Below the pieces are notes generated by a model. That model searched no databases. It was not told the DNA's origin and worked only from the letters and a program-made list of their open reading frames with translations. Made by a program: the position numbers and the translations under genes. This document shows, in pieces, positions 1 to 8,179 of a DNA stretch of 64,000 nucleotides. Position 1 is the first letter of the stretch. Every line of letters starts with the position of its first letter. The DNA is taken from positions 1-64,000 of the forward strand of contig CAYHAL010000004.1 of assembly GCA_964354655.1 (NCBI GenBank), given 5' to 3'. Source of the DNA: E44-bin46 sp964354655 (GTDB lineage: Bacteria > Chloroflexota > Dehalococcoidia > Dehalococcoidales > E44-bin46).

Positions 1-1
1 C

Positions 2-970
2 TTTGAGCAAGCAACCAGGGTAATGGAGGAAATAATGAGCGGTGAGGCAACCCCAGCTCAGATTGCCGCCTTTATTACTGCGCTCAGAATCAAAGGTGAG
101 ACGGTAGATGAGATTGCTGGACTAGCCAGCGTCATGCGGGCTAAGGCAATCCCGGTGAAGGTAACCTCGCCGGTGGTTGATACCTGCGGTACCGGAGGTG
201 ATAACTCCTCCAGCTTCAATATCTCCACCGCTGCTGCCTTTATTGTCGCTGGCTCAGGGCTCAAGGTAGCCAAACATGGCAACCGGGCGATGAGCAGCCA
301 CTGTGGCAGTGCCGATGCCCTTGAAGCCTCTGGGGTGAAGATTGGCCTCGGGGCTGAAGGAGTAGCTAAGTGCCTGGAGACGATAGGCATTGGCTTTATG
401 TATGCCCCCATCTTCCACCCAGCGATGAAGTATGCGGCTGTTCCCCGCCGTGAGATTGGAATTCGCACCGTATTTAATATCCTGGGACCCCTGACCAACC
501 CCGCCCGGGCTCAGTTCCAGGTTATCGGCGTTGCCACCAGGGAACTAGGAGAAAAGATTGCCCTTGTCCTCCACCGCCTAGGCATCAAACACGCCCTGGT
601 AGTGCATGGTACCGACGGTATGGACGAAATCTCAATCACTGACAGGTCACTGGTGTGGGAGGTCAGTGACAACGGGGTATCGCCTGCGTATGAAGTTTCG
701 CCCCAGTATTTTGGCTTCAAAGAGGCAAAACTGACCGAAATTAAGGGAGGGACGCCCAAAGATAACGCCCAAATACTACGGGACATCTTAGGCGGAGACC
801 GGGGACCGAGGCGGGATGTAGCCGTTATGAATGCAGCGGCAGCCTTAGTTGCCGGCAATCGGGCGTCAGACCTCAATGAGGGGGCTCGTCTTGCTGAAGA
901 GGCGATTGATAGTGGACGAGCCCTAGAAAAACTTGACGCCCTGGTCAGGCTCAGTCAGAGCCTGAGCTAG
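2..970 (+). CDS. trpD: Anthranilate phosphoribosyltransferase, 5' end outside the window
   Basis: Transfers the phosphoribosyl group of PRPP to anthranilate, the second committed step of tryptophan synthesis, in the cytoplasm. The PRPP-binding loop DTCGTGGD and the motif KHGNRAMSS are both present. The frame is open to base 2, and the first internal ATG (23) falls where family members already have about 20-25 residues, so the true start lies upstream of the window. It is the first visible gene of a trp operon; trpC follows after 19 bases. Family identity is certain; only the N-terminus is unknown. Confidence 0.95.
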   Translation, partial: FEQATRVMEEIMSGEATPAQIAAFITALRIKGETVDEIAGLASVMRAKAIPVKVTSPVVDTCGTGGDNSSSFNISTAAAFIVAGSGLKVAKHGNRAMSSHCGSADALEASGVKIGLGAEGVAKCLETIGIGFMYAPIFHPAMKYAAVPRREIGIRTVFNILGPLTNPARAQFQVIGVATRELGEKIALVLHRLGIKHALVVHGTDGMDEISITDRSLVWEVSDNGVSPAYEVSPQYFGFKEAKLTEIKGGTPKDNAQILRDILGGDRGPRRDVAVMNAAAALVAGNRASDLNEGARLAEEAIDSGRALEKLDALVRLSQSLS

Positions 971-989
971 ACTTACTTCGGGGAAAGAG

Positions 990-1757
990 ATGCTAGATAG
1001 AATTATTACTCAAAAAAGGGAAGAGGTTGAGCAAAGGAAGAAGAGCATGCCCCTATCCTACCTGAAGGAGCGTATTGCCCTACAGGGAGCAACCCTTGAT
1101 TTGGCTCGTGCCCTTGAGGATACCCACACCCGGTTAATTGCTGAGGTAAAACGAGCCTCGCCCTCAAGGGGCATCCTCTGCCCCAATTTTAACCCGGTTG
1201 AGCTAGCCAAAAAATATGCTCAAGGCGGTGCGGCGGCTATCTCAGTACTAACCGAGGCGAACTACTTTGAAGGCAGCATTGACCATCTGACAGCAATCAG
1301 AAAGGAAATAAATCTTCCCCTGCTGAGGAAGGATTTCATCTTTGACCCGTATCAGGTGTATGAGTCCCGGTCTTACAGTGCCGATGCCCTGTTACTGATA
1401 GTAGCCATCCTGAGCCAAGAGCAGCTTGAGGAGCTCCTTTCCCTGAGCCACAACCTCAGTCTAAGCTGTCTGGTTGAGGTTCACAGTGAAGGCGAGGTAG
1501 AAAGAGCCCTCCGCAGCCAAGCCAAAATCATCGGCATTAATAACCGAGACCTCGCCACCTTTACTATAGACATTAATACCACCCGCCGATTACTGCCTCT
1601 TATCCCCCAGGGAAGGATTGTAGTTAGTGAAAGTGGCATCAGGAGCCAGAAGGATGTGGCAAAGCTGAAGGGGTGGGGGGTTAATGCCGTTTTGGTCGGC
1701 GAGGCCCTAGTTACTGCCGATGATGTGGTGACCAAAGTGAGGGAGCTAATAATATGA
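990..1757 (+). CDS. trpC: Indole-3-glycerol phosphate synthase
   Basis: Closes the ring of carboxyphenylamino-deoxyribulose phosphate to indole-3-glycerol phosphate. The 255-residue length is normal for a single-domain TrpC (not fused to TrpF). Visible active-site segments are AEVKRASPSRG near residue 52, LRKDFI near 113 (catalytic Lys), GINNRDL near 180 and VSESGI near 211, in the expected barrel order. The ATG at 990 has a purine-rich GGGGAAAGAG upstream. Its last four bases overlap the trpF start, consistent with translational coupling in the trp operon. Confidence 0.96.
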   Translation: MLDRIITQKREEVEQRKKSMPLSYLKERIALQGATLDLARALEDTHTRLIAEVKRASPSRGILCPNFNPVELAKKYAQGGAAAISVLTEANYFEGSIDHLTAIRKEINLPLLRKDFIFDPYQVYESRSYSADALLLIVAILSQEQLEELLSLSHNLSLSCLVEVHSEGEVERALRSQAKIIGINNRDLATFTIDINTTRRLLPLIPQGRIVVSESGIRSQKDVAKLKGWGVNAVLVGEALVTADDVVTKVRELII

Positions 1758-2413
1758 CCCGGGTCAAGATTTGTGGCATCAAAGAAAAGGCTCACGCCTT
1801 AGCCGTAATTGAAGCCGGGGGTGACTTTATCGGGCTGGTCTTTGCCCCCAGCCAGCGGCAGGTGACCCCCGTCCAGGCTGGTAAAATAGTTAGCACCGTT
1901 AAGAGTCGTAGCCATGCTATAGGCGTGGTTGGCGTTTTTGTCAATATGCCAGCTCAGGAGGTAAATATGATTGCCAGTTCCTGCAATCTGGACTGGGTTC
2001 AACTAAGTGGCGATGAACCTTGGGAGTACTGTCGCCAGATTACCAAGCCGCTAATTAAGGCGGTTCGGATAAGAGCTGGGCAACGCCCTGAGCAAATCTG
2101 CGCCAATTTGGCTACCGGGGCAGAGATGCTCTCCAGCCAAAGGCATGTCTACCTCCTTGACTCCCAGGTTGAGGACAAGTATGGCGGGACAGGAATAACC
2201 TTTGACTGGAGGTTGGCTCGGCAGGTAGCAAAAGAATTCCCGGTAATTATCGCCGGTGGTCTTACCCCAGAGAACGTGGCTCAAGTAATTGAGACGGTGG
2301 CACCATGGGGGGTGGATGTCTCCTCAGGTGTGGAAGTAGGCGGCGTCAAGGATATAGTCAAAATCAGGGCTTTCATTGAAGCGGTAAGGAGGGTAGATGA
2401 CAGTAAAAGATAG
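1754..2413 (+). CDS. trpF: Phosphoribosylanthranilate isomerase
   Basis: Amadori isomerisation of phosphoribosylanthranilate, the step between TrpD and TrpC. At 219 residues it has the family signatures: VKICGI at the N-terminus (catalytic Cys), DSQVEDKYGGTG near residue 136 (catalytic Asp region), GGLTPENV and GVDVSSGVE in the phosphate-binding C-terminal half. It starts inside the trpC stop (ATGA overlap) and ends 17 bases inside trpB, so the four trp genes form a tightly coupled unit. Confidence 0.95.
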   Translation: MTRVKICGIKEKAHALAVIEAGGDFIGLVFAPSQRQVTPVQAGKIVSTVKSRSHAIGVVGVFVNMPAQEVNMIASSCNLDWVQLSGDEPWEYCRQITKPLIKAVRIRAGQRPEQICANLATGAEMLSSQRHVYLLDSQVEDKYGGTGITFDWRLARQVAKEFPVIIAGGLTPENVAQVIETVAPWGVDVSSGVEVGGVKDIVKIRAFIEAVRRVDDSKR

Positions 2414-3602
2414 GCAGTTACCCGATTCCAGTGGTTACTTCGGACAATTTGGGGGCAAGTTTGTCCCCGAGACATTAATGCCAGCCCTTGATGAGCTAGA
2501 GCAAGCTTACCTTGATGCTCAGGCTGACCGGGGTTTCCAACAGCAATTCCAGCAGTTGTGCCGGGAATATATTGGTCGCCCTACCCCCATATACCCGGCT
2601 CAACAGCTCTCAGCCAAAATAGGCGGGGCTACCATCTTATTAAAGCGTGAAGACCTGGCTCACACCGGGGCTCACAAGATTAATAATGCCCTAGGTCAAG
2701 GGCTGCTGGCTAAACGGATGGGCAAGACCCGAATCATCGCCGAGACCGGGGCTGGTCAACACGGGGTGGCGGTGGCTACAGTATGTGCCATGCTTAGCTT
2801 AAATTGCGTCATCTATATGGGTGAAGAGGATATTAAGCGCCAGTCATCCAATGTCTTCCGAATGAAACTACTAGATGCTGAGGTGCGCCCCGTATCCTCA
2901 GGCAGCCGCACGCTAAAGGACGCCATCAACGAAGCTATTCGGGATTGGGTAACCAACGTCCACAATACCTATTACCTTCTTGGCTCAGTAGTTGGTCCCC
3001 ACCCCTATCCCATGATTGTCCGCGACTTTCAATCAATAATCGGACAGGAAACGAAAGCACAGGTCATGACCATGTATCACCGCCTGCCTGACTACTTAGT
3101 CGCCTGTGTCGGCGGTGGTAGCAATGCCATGGGTCTGTTCCACCCCTTCTTCCACGACAAAAGTGTCAAATTTATCGGTGTTGAAGCCGCCGGTAAAGGG
3201 CTGGAGACTAATCTCCACGCCGCCTCGTTACTAGCCGGGAGAACTGGGGTATTACATGGGACGAAGTCATATCTGTTGCAGGACAAGAACGGCCAGATAA
3301 TGGCAACCCACAGTATTGCCCCCGGATTGGATTACCCCGGAGTAGGACCTGAGCACAGCTACTATAAAGCTATCGGTCGGGCTACTTATGTGGCAGTCAC
3401 CGATGCCCAAGCCCTGGACGGCTTCAGGCTCCTGTGCGACACCGAGGGGATAATTCCAGCGCTAGAGCCTGCCCATGCTATCTATTATGCAGCTAAATTA
3501 GCCGCCGATTCGCCTAGAAACCAGCTTATCGTTATCAATCTTTCCGGTCGAGGCGATAAAGACCTAGACATTGTGGCTAAAGCCATAGGAATGGAATTAT
3601 GA
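2397..3602 (+). CDS. trpB: Tryptophan synthase beta chain
   Basis: PLP enzyme condensing indole with serine, partner of TrpA in an alpha2-beta2 complex. The 401-residue protein has the PLP lysine in HTGAHKINNA (near residue 85), the phosphate-binding GGGSNAMG loop and the closing LSGRGDKD region. It is the classical TrpB1 type with all N-terminal segments. The ATG at 2397 lies within the end of trpF and has a strong AAGGAGG six bases upstream, which fixes the start. The ATGA overlap with trpA is conserved operon architecture. Confidence 0.97.
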   Translation: MTVKDRQLPDSSGYFGQFGGKFVPETLMPALDELEQAYLDAQADRGFQQQFQQLCREYIGRPTPIYPAQQLSAKIGGATILLKREDLAHTGAHKINNALGQGLLAKRMGKTRIIAETGAGQHGVAVATVCAMLSLNCVIYMGEEDIKRQSSNVFRMKLLDAEVRPVSSGSRTLKDAINEAIRDWVTNVHNTYYLLGSVVGPHPYPMIVRDFQSIIGQETKAQVMTMYHRLPDYLVACVGGGSNAMGLFHPFFHDKSVKFIGVEAAGKGLETNLHAASLLAGRTGVLHGTKSYLLQDKNGQIMATHSIAPGLDYPGVGPEHSYYKAIGRATYVAVTDAQALDGFRLLCDTEGIIPALEPAHAIYYAAKLAADSPRNQLIVINLSGRGDKDLDIVAKAIGMEL

Positions 3603-4381
3603 GTCGTATTACATCTATTTTTACACCTGGATATAAAGCGCTGATTGCCTATCTCACCGTAGGCTACCCCAGCTTAGAAACAACCTATGAGGTAGCCTCC
3701 ATCCTAGCCAATAACGGCTGCGATATTATTGAGCTGGGCATCCCCTTCTCCGACCCTCTAGCTGATGGTGCCACTATCCAGAAGGCAAGCTATCAAGCCC
3801 TCCAGCAAGGCATTACCCCGCAAACCTGTTTGGAGGCAGCCCGAAAGCTACGCCAAAAGATAACTACGCCTCTGGTGTTTATGAGTTATTATAACCCAAT
3901 ACTTAGTTTTGGGCTGGAGGCTTTTTGTGTGGCTTCGGCTAAAGCCGGCATTGACGGTCTAATAATCCCTGATTTACCCCCAGAAGAAGGGGCTGAGCTA
4001 GAAGCAAGCACCAAGAAGCTCAACCTAGACCTCATATATCTCCTAGCCCCCACCAGCACCGAGGAACGCATCTCCTTGGTAGCCGATAGGTCGCAAGGAT
4101 TTATCTATTTGGTTTCCCTCACCGGTGTTACTGGAGTCAGGCAGAGTCTACCACCGGAGCTAGAGGACTTTGTCAACCGAGTTAGGCAGAGGACACGTAA
4201 ACCGCTCTGCATCGGCTTTGGTGTGGCTAACCCTGAGCAAGCCAGGCGAGTAGCTAGAATAGCTGACGGGGTCATTGTCGGCAGCCGCCTTATTCAGTTA
4301 ATTGACGAGGATGCCACCTTCTCTTCCCTACAAACCTTTGCTCTGAGCCTGCGACAGGCTTTGAATTTGAGGTATAATTAA
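3599..4381 (+). CDS. trpA: Tryptophan synthase alpha chain
   Basis: Cleaves indole-3-glycerol phosphate and channels indole to TrpB. The 260-residue TIM barrel carries ELGIPFSDPLADG (catalytic Glu and Asp), YLVSLTGVTG and GFGV near the C-terminus, all in family order. It overlaps the trpB stop by four bases. It is the last trp gene; no convincing intrinsic terminator follows, and the next 830 bases hold no clear gene. Confidence 0.96.
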   Translation: MSRITSIFTPGYKALIAYLTVGYPSLETTYEVASILANNGCDIIELGIPFSDPLADGATIQKASYQALQQGITPQTCLEAARKLRQKITTPLVFMSYYNPILSFGLEAFCVASAKAGIDGLIIPDLPPEEGAELEASTKKLNLDLIYLLAPTSTEERISLVADRSQGFIYLVSLTGVTGVRQSLPPELEDFVNRVRQRTRKPLCIGFGVANPEQARRVARIADGVIVGSRLIQLIDEDATFSSLQTFALSLRQALNLRYN

Positions 4382-5209
4382 AAACTAATAAAAGAAGAAC
4401 CAAATGGAACGAACAACGTACTTTCTTGACCAAAAGGACATGCCAACTAATCTGTGAGTGCACAAAGTGTCTAGCCCCTTTGAAACACAGGCCTGCCCAC
4501 AGGTTGAGCACCCAAGAGTGCTGGGGCTGTAAATGTGCATAGTGACGTCCTCTCCGTGTTCCTCGCTCAGACACCTTTAGGGTATCCGTCTTGTACCGGG
4601 ATACCTAATGTCTCATCTGCTCTCGGGAGTCTCTCCTGAAAATCCTTACGTCGTGACCTTGTCGCGACTAGTCGAATTGTATCATAGTGAGCAGAACCGC
4701 TATAGATTTCGCCCACCGCTAAACAAAACATCGAATTGTTCATGCTCAAGTGGCGAATACAAGCGTACGAGGGTGAACTTAGCCTCCGGCTTCCGAGCCG
4801 CTATTAACACCGCCTAAGAAAACGCTAACCTTGTACAGCTAAACAGCTTCAGCTTTGGCCTAGCTACAAGCGTTAGCTATAGGGGTTAGCTATGCCCAGG
4901 CCAAGGCTCTTTGGCTATACAATGTCCATCTTTTCATTAAACGGGCGTCAAGTCAGCCCCTACAAGCTGCGTAACCAAGCTCACTTCGCGCTTTTGTACT
5001 TGCCATGGCGATGATAAGGTGATGGGGAACAGTTTATTGGAACATGTAGCGGTGTGATTCGAACGCCTAGTTTGCCGACATTTTGCCGACAAACTGTTTA
5101 GCATCCGGTGGGACAGGGCGGGACTGCCAGATATAAACCGGTGTTTGATGCCGTACTAAACGCATCGTTATGCTATTTGGTGATACTAGGTGGGACATCG
5201 GGCTCAGAA
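4382..5209. other. Gene-poor stretch ending at a recombination junction
   Basis: I see no credible gene in these 828 bases. Short open frames here (for example 4608-4817) lack ribosome sites and family resemblance. Near the right end, 5071-5090 holds two tandem TTTGCCGACA-like units, the second continuing as GCCGACAAACTG (5085-5096). Base 5210 is the exact point where tRNA-Thr sequence begins. By comparison with the junction at 54134 this stretch behaves as one arm of a phage- or ICE-type attachment site; that reading is inference. Confidence 0.5.
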
Positions 5210-5251
5210 TTCGTAAACCGCTGGGCGTCGGTTCGAATCCGACCGCTGGCT
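5210..5251 (+). tRNA. tRNA-Thr(CGT), 3' half only (split gene)
   Basis: From the anticodon loop TTCGTAA (5210-5216) through anticodon 3' stem ACCGC, a five-base variable region, a perfect T arm (GTCGG, TTCGAAT, CCGAC), acceptor 3' strand CGCTGGC and discriminator T. No matching 5' half lies upstream: the acceptor partner GCCAGCG and the D arm are absent. The missing half is at 54134-54170 on the minus strand; together they make a 72-base cloverleaf with a perfect acceptor stem. The bases left of 5210 (CTCAGAA) are not tRNA. Confidence 0.85.
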
Positions 5252-5252
5252 G

Positions 5253-5340
5253 TATATATCTAGGGTAAAGGACACGCTTGAGTGCCCCAGCATCTCACAC
5301 TAACTATCTTGGGGTGGATACCGGCCAGATTTTGACTACA
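5253..5340 (-). pseudogene. Tyrosine recombinase (integrase) C-terminal remnant
   Basis: Read on the minus strand, one frame gives GIHPKIVS and, after a frameshift near 5300, the next gives EMLGHSSVSFTLDIYS. Together these match the conserved C-terminal block of phage-type tyrosine integrases: the LGHSS box followed, after the usual spacing, by the catalytic Tyr in LDIYS. The rest of the protein is gone. The remnant points into the 3' end of the tRNA-Thr half, the normal position of an integrase beside its tRNA attachment site. Confidence 0.7.
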
Positions 5341-5761
5341 GGCTTTCTCGTGCTCCGGATCGCCAAACCTTGCACACAATCCAGTACTCAAAACTTGATT
5401 CTCCGGTGAGTTCCTTGACTTTCTTACGAAAAGCGCGAGCCCATTTTGGTGATGTAAGCTCGCGATAGGTCTTCCATCTCTCCCTACCCGCAACCTTTCG
5501 AGTGCGGTCGGCTATCGCCTCGATTTCCCATTGTGCCCGAAAGCCCTCCTGCCAGCTCTTACAGCTTATTGCGACAACCCTGCAAGGAGGTGGCACAAGG
5601 GGATTAAGTCCGATGACATCAATATCGCTGTAAACACCGTCCTCCTTGCCTTTCCACTCTGGGTCACTTTCTGAGGGGCGATATTTTATATTAGTCCGAG
5701 TGAAATAACCACATAGGTTCAGGTAGTCGGCTGCTATTTGTTCAAGAATATCTTCTTTCAT
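5336..5761 (-). CDS. Hypothetical protein with PD-(D/E)XK nuclease-like motif
   Basis: A 141-residue protein starting MKEDILEQIAADYL. The segment SDIDVIGL followed about 16 residues later by AISCKSWQ has the D-X(n)-(E/D/C)XK spacing of restriction-endonuclease-like folds, with Cys in place of the usual Glu. The C-terminus (KVWRSGARESL) runs into the integrase remnant, so the gene may be truncated or fused to scar sequence. Function is not known: a DNA-end or restriction-type nuclease is possible. It lies on the mobile side of the tRNA-Thr half, which suits an accessory gene. Confidence 0.5.
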   Translation of the reverse strand: MKEDILEQIAADYLNLCGYFTRTNIKYRPSESDPEWKGKEDGVYSDIDVIGLNPLVPPPCRVVAISCKSWQEGFRAQWEIEAIADRTRKVAGRERWKTYRELTSPKWARAFRKKVKELTGESSFEYWIVCKVWRSGARESL

Positions 5762-6045
5762 AACCTCGATCGATATTATATGATCACACTTTTTCCCCTA
5801 GCAAGAGGAGAACCGAAGAGAAAATACGGCATTGAACTTTACGTCAACTTGTTACCACTTATGCCACCAAAGGAAATATCGTACAGCATTTATCAATTGA
5901 CTCCCAATCTGCTTCATGGCAGCCTCTCTTTGAGTGAAGATTGTATCGATTTTGCAAATAGAGCCTCCTTAGTGTATAATGCATTCAGTGGTTACAGTTT
6001 AGGTTATCGCATACTTAGTTGAATCACTTCAAGGTTAAACTTAAG

Positions 6046-6099
6046 CGTTGGATGACTGGAACTCTAACCAAGTATTAGAAGAGAGGAGGTCATCCAATG
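6046..6099 (+). promoter_or_regulatory. Leader hairpin pairing with the start codon of the zinc-ribbon gene
   Basis: Bases 6046-6057 (CGTTGGATGACT) can pair with 6088-6099 (GGTCATCCAATG), with two G-U pairs. The ATG at 6097-6099 and the last two bases of the ribosome site GAGAGGAGG (6081-6089) sit in the stem, and a 30-base loop carries the rest of the ribosome site. This geometry would hide the start codon until the stem opens, as in RNA thermometers or leader-controlled genes. The pairing is seen; the regulatory role is inference. Confidence 0.5.
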
Positions 6100-6402
6100 A
6101 GTTTTCAGGATAAGTCGATCCAATGTTCCGACTGTGGTACTACCTTCACTTTCAGTGCTCAGGAGCAAGAGTTTTTCGCATCTAAAGGCTATACTAATGA
6201 GCCCAAGCGCTGTCCCTCATGCCGCGAAGCCAGAAAGTCAACACGTTATGGCAGTAGTGGCTATAGCCCAAAGCCCCGACGCCAGATGTTCCCCGCAGTG
6301 TGCGCTCAGTGTGGTAAAGACACAGAGGTACCGTTTGAGCCTCGCGAAGGTAGACCGGTGTACTGTAGTGACTGCTACAGTAAGGTCAGAGTGAGCAGAT
6401 AA
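6097..6402 (+). CDS. CxxC-x17-CxxC type zinc-ribbon protein
   Basis: Small 101-residue protein with two Cys4 zinc-ribbon units: CSDCG at residue 10 with CPSC at 40, and CAQCG near 70 with CSDC near 91. The spacing resembles the small zinc-ribbon family often annotated as CxxC-x17-CxxC proteins. A basic Ser/Arg/Pro linker joins the two units, suggesting nucleic-acid binding; no enzymatic motif is seen. A strong GAGAGGAGG precedes the ATG, which is itself in a stable leader stem. It is followed by an RRM gene on the same strand and may be co-expressed with it. Confidence 0.8.
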   Translation: MSFQDKSIQCSDCGTTFTFSAQEQEFFASKGYTNEPKRCPSCREARKSTRYGSSGYSPKPRRQMFPAVCAQCGKDTEVPFEPREGRPVYCSDCYSKVRVSR

Positions 6403-6416
6403 CTCTGTTTTGACCC

Positions 6417-6462
6417 TCACGGCATACATGGGCTGGAGTTATCTGGTCTATGTATGCCGTGA
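6417..6462 (+). promoter_or_regulatory. 13-bp perfect inverted repeat between zinc-ribbon and RRM genes
   Basis: TCACGGCATACAT (6417-6429) and ATGTATGCCGTGA (6450-6462) are exact reverse complements with a 20-base loop. It starts 15 bases after the zinc-ribbon stop and ends 40 bases before the RRM start. There is no T-run after it on either strand, so a simple intrinsic terminator is unlikely. It could be an mRNA processing or stabilising hairpin, or a DNA operator. Confidence 0.6.
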
Positions 6463-6502
6463 AAATATGTTAAGGCCACGCAATTTAACGAAAGGGGGCA
6501 AT

Positions 6503-6808
6503 ATGAAGATATATGTTGGCAACTTATCTTATGACGTCACTGAGGAGGAATTACGCCAAGAATTCAAGGCTTTTGGAGAGGTTGAATCGGTAAATGTCAT
6601 AACCGACAAGTATAGTGGACGGCCAAAAGGATTTGCGTTTGTCGAAATGCCCACGGTGTCTGAGGGGCAGGCCGCAATCACGGCTCTCAACGGGAAGACT
6701 CTAAAAGACCGGACGCTCACTGTAAATGCAGCACGGCCTCGCACTGACGACAGAGGTGGCGGGAGAGGCGGCGGATTCGGTGGCAAAGGAAGACAGAGAA
6801 GATACTAA
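6503..6808 (+). CDS. RNA-binding protein, single RRM with Gly-rich tail
   Basis: 101 residues. RNP2 is KIYVGNLS at the N-terminus and RNP1 is KGFAFVEM near residue 46, giving one complete RRM (residues 1-80), followed by an RGG-like tail (DRGGGRGGGFGG). The ATG at 6503 is chosen over upstream in-frame starts because AAAGGGGG sits just before it and the RRM begins exactly there. Such small bacterial RRM proteins (well known in cyanobacteria) are often cold-induced RNA chaperones; that role is by analogy. A paralogue lies at 7818-8126. Confidence 0.92.
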   Translation: MKIYVGNLSYDVTEEELRQEFKAFGEVESVNVITDKYSGRPKGFAFVEMPTVSEGQAAITALNGKTLKDRTLTVNAARPRTDDRGGGRGGGFGGKGRQRRY

Positions 6809-7047
6809 ACTAGGTTCATCATCCATACTGCTTAATATGTAGTTAGATTTACCCTAAGAGCCAATTTGAATAAGCAGTAAGCGATTTTTGTGTAACAATC
6901 AGCCATGATGTGTGAGGTCAGCAACAGTCAGGCCACTTCAGCTTAATCCACCTATTGGATTCGTGCGGAGTAACAGGCATAAGAGCTACCTTAATGGCTT
7001 TAAGGGTGCGGAGAAGGGCGAGGCACAGCCATGATATGTCATCAGGG

Positions 7048-7344
7048 TTAACCCTTAACCCTTGCCGTGAGTTTTACGAGCTCTTCCATAGGGATTGCAG
7101 TCCAGGTCTCTGTCTGCGAAGTCCCTCTGGATGTGAATGATAATGGCATACCTGCTGCGACTCTCTCGTTGGGCGCCTCATATATGAACATCAGGTCATA
7201 ACGTCCTAGCAGGCCATAGGCGCTGATAGTCTTGATTCCCATTTGCTCGGCTTTCTTTACGCCTTCTTGCCATGTCTTCCCTAGGTCAGAAGCGGTTTTT
7301 TGTCCTTCCGATGTCAGTCTGACTAATGTTACGTACGTGGGCAT
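7048..7344 (-). CDS. GYD domain-containing protein
   Basis: 98 residues, beginning MPTYVTLVRLT and containing GRYDLMFIYEAPNE, the hallmark of the GYD family (here GRYD in place of the eponymous GxYD). It is a ferredoxin-like alpha/beta fold of unknown function, often forming small oligomers. The start at 7344 is preferred over the longer frame because of AAAGGGGGTGA immediately upstream and because family members begin with this MPxYVxL segment. It stands alone between the two RRM genes on the minus strand. Confidence 0.8.
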   Translation of the reverse strand: MPTYVTLVRLTSEGQKTASDLGKTWQEGVKKAEQMGIKTISAYGLLGRYDLMFIYEAPNERVAAGMPLSFTSRGTSQTETWTAIPMEELVKLTARVKG

Positions 7345-7440
7345 CGATTCACCCCCTTTTCGGCTGTGCCTCACCCCGAGTCTTCCCAGTGCTCCTGTTC
7401 GCATGCCGCAACTTGACTTTAGGCTTTATTCTTAGCCTTG

Positions 7441-7617
7441 TCAATGGCTTGAAAAAACCGCTGTGAGTTTTACCAAAGCTTTGTAAACCGTTTCAGAAAT
7501 ATCTAAACCAACTAGTCGCGCAACACTATATTCAAGGAGTTTTTCACCAACCATACCATTACCTGCACCAACATCGAGGATACGTAATTCCGAGAAAATT
7601 GCTAAATGAGGAATTGG
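7441..7617 (-). pseudogene. SAM-dependent methyltransferase fragment
   Basis: Minus-strand translation gives about 58 residues with LRILDVGAGNGMVGE (SAM-binding motif I) followed by LVGLDISE (post-I acidic residue), typical of class I methyltransferases, ending in a stop at 7443-7441. There is no start codon or N-terminus, and nothing continues upstream in frame. The gene is a remnant of an internal part only. Confidence 0.65.
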
Positions 7618-7817
7618 CTTTTCCGTCGTGTTTAAGGCGACCCTATTCTAGGCGAATGTTTAGGCCTTAAAGATTCTGACACCAAAGCTGCCTAGCAATT
7701 TCAAACAACGTTTTTGGTGTAAAAGAAGTTCGGCGAAACCGAATTTGCAAGGAGCAATGCGTGGTTTTCTACGTACCGTTAAGTGAAGTCCTATTGTGAA
7801 ATTGTTATGTTTGCCGC

Positions 7818-8126
7818 TTACCAAGAACGCCGCCCACCACCTCCATAATCTCCAGATGGCCTGCCACCACCTCGACCGCCTTCGGGACGAGGACGAGCCT
7901 CACTAACGGTAAGCGTCCTTTCTTTTATCTGCTTGCCGTTAAGACCGCTGATGGCGGCCTGGGCTTCAGCTTTGGTGGGCATCTCCACAAATCCGAATCC
8001 CCTAGGGTGGCCAGTATACCTGTCCTTGATGATGGTTACTGATGTAACCTGCCCGAAAGCATTAAATGCTTCCTGCAATTCCTGCTCTGTGATCTCGGGC
8101 GATAGATTGCCAACATAAATATTCAT
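7818..8126 (-). CDS. RNA-binding protein, single RRM with Gly-rich tail (paralogue)
   Basis: 102 residues with RNP2 NIYVGNLS, RNP1 RGFGFVEM and a Gly/Arg-rich C-terminus. It is clearly homologous to the protein at 6503-6808 over the whole RRM, including the ERTLTV/DRTLTV strand. The ATG at 8126 has GGAGGAAGGAG upstream and places RNP2 at the N-terminus, so longer starts are rejected. A good promoter lies just upstream (8151-8179), giving a leader of only about 20 bases. Probable RNA chaperone. Confidence 0.92.
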   Translation of the reverse strand: MNIYVGNLSPEITEQELQEAFNAFGQVTSVTIIKDRYTGHPRGFGFVEMPTKAEAQAAISGLNGKQIKERTLTVSEARPRPEGGRGGGRPSGDYGGGGRRSW

Positions 8127-8150
8127 AACTACACTCCTTCCTCCGTCTAA

Positions 8151-8179
8151 AGTATACAGGGGAATGGGATGACTTGCAA
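8151..8179 (-). promoter_or_regulatory. Predicted sigma70-type promoter for the second RRM gene
   Basis: On the minus strand, TTGCAA (8179-8174), a 17-base spacer and TATACT (8156-8151) match the -35/-10 consensus at 4/6 and 5/6. The start of transcription would fall near 8144, just ahead of the ribosome site. Confidence 0.5.

Noticed and set aside
4608..4817. 69-codon plus-strand frame after trpA
   Set aside because: No ribosome site, no family resemblance and it lies in a gene-poor, scarred region.
5738..6022. 94-codon plus-strand frame divergent from the nuclease-like gene
   Set aside because: No ribosome site and no recognisable domain; cannot be supported, although it cannot be ruled out.
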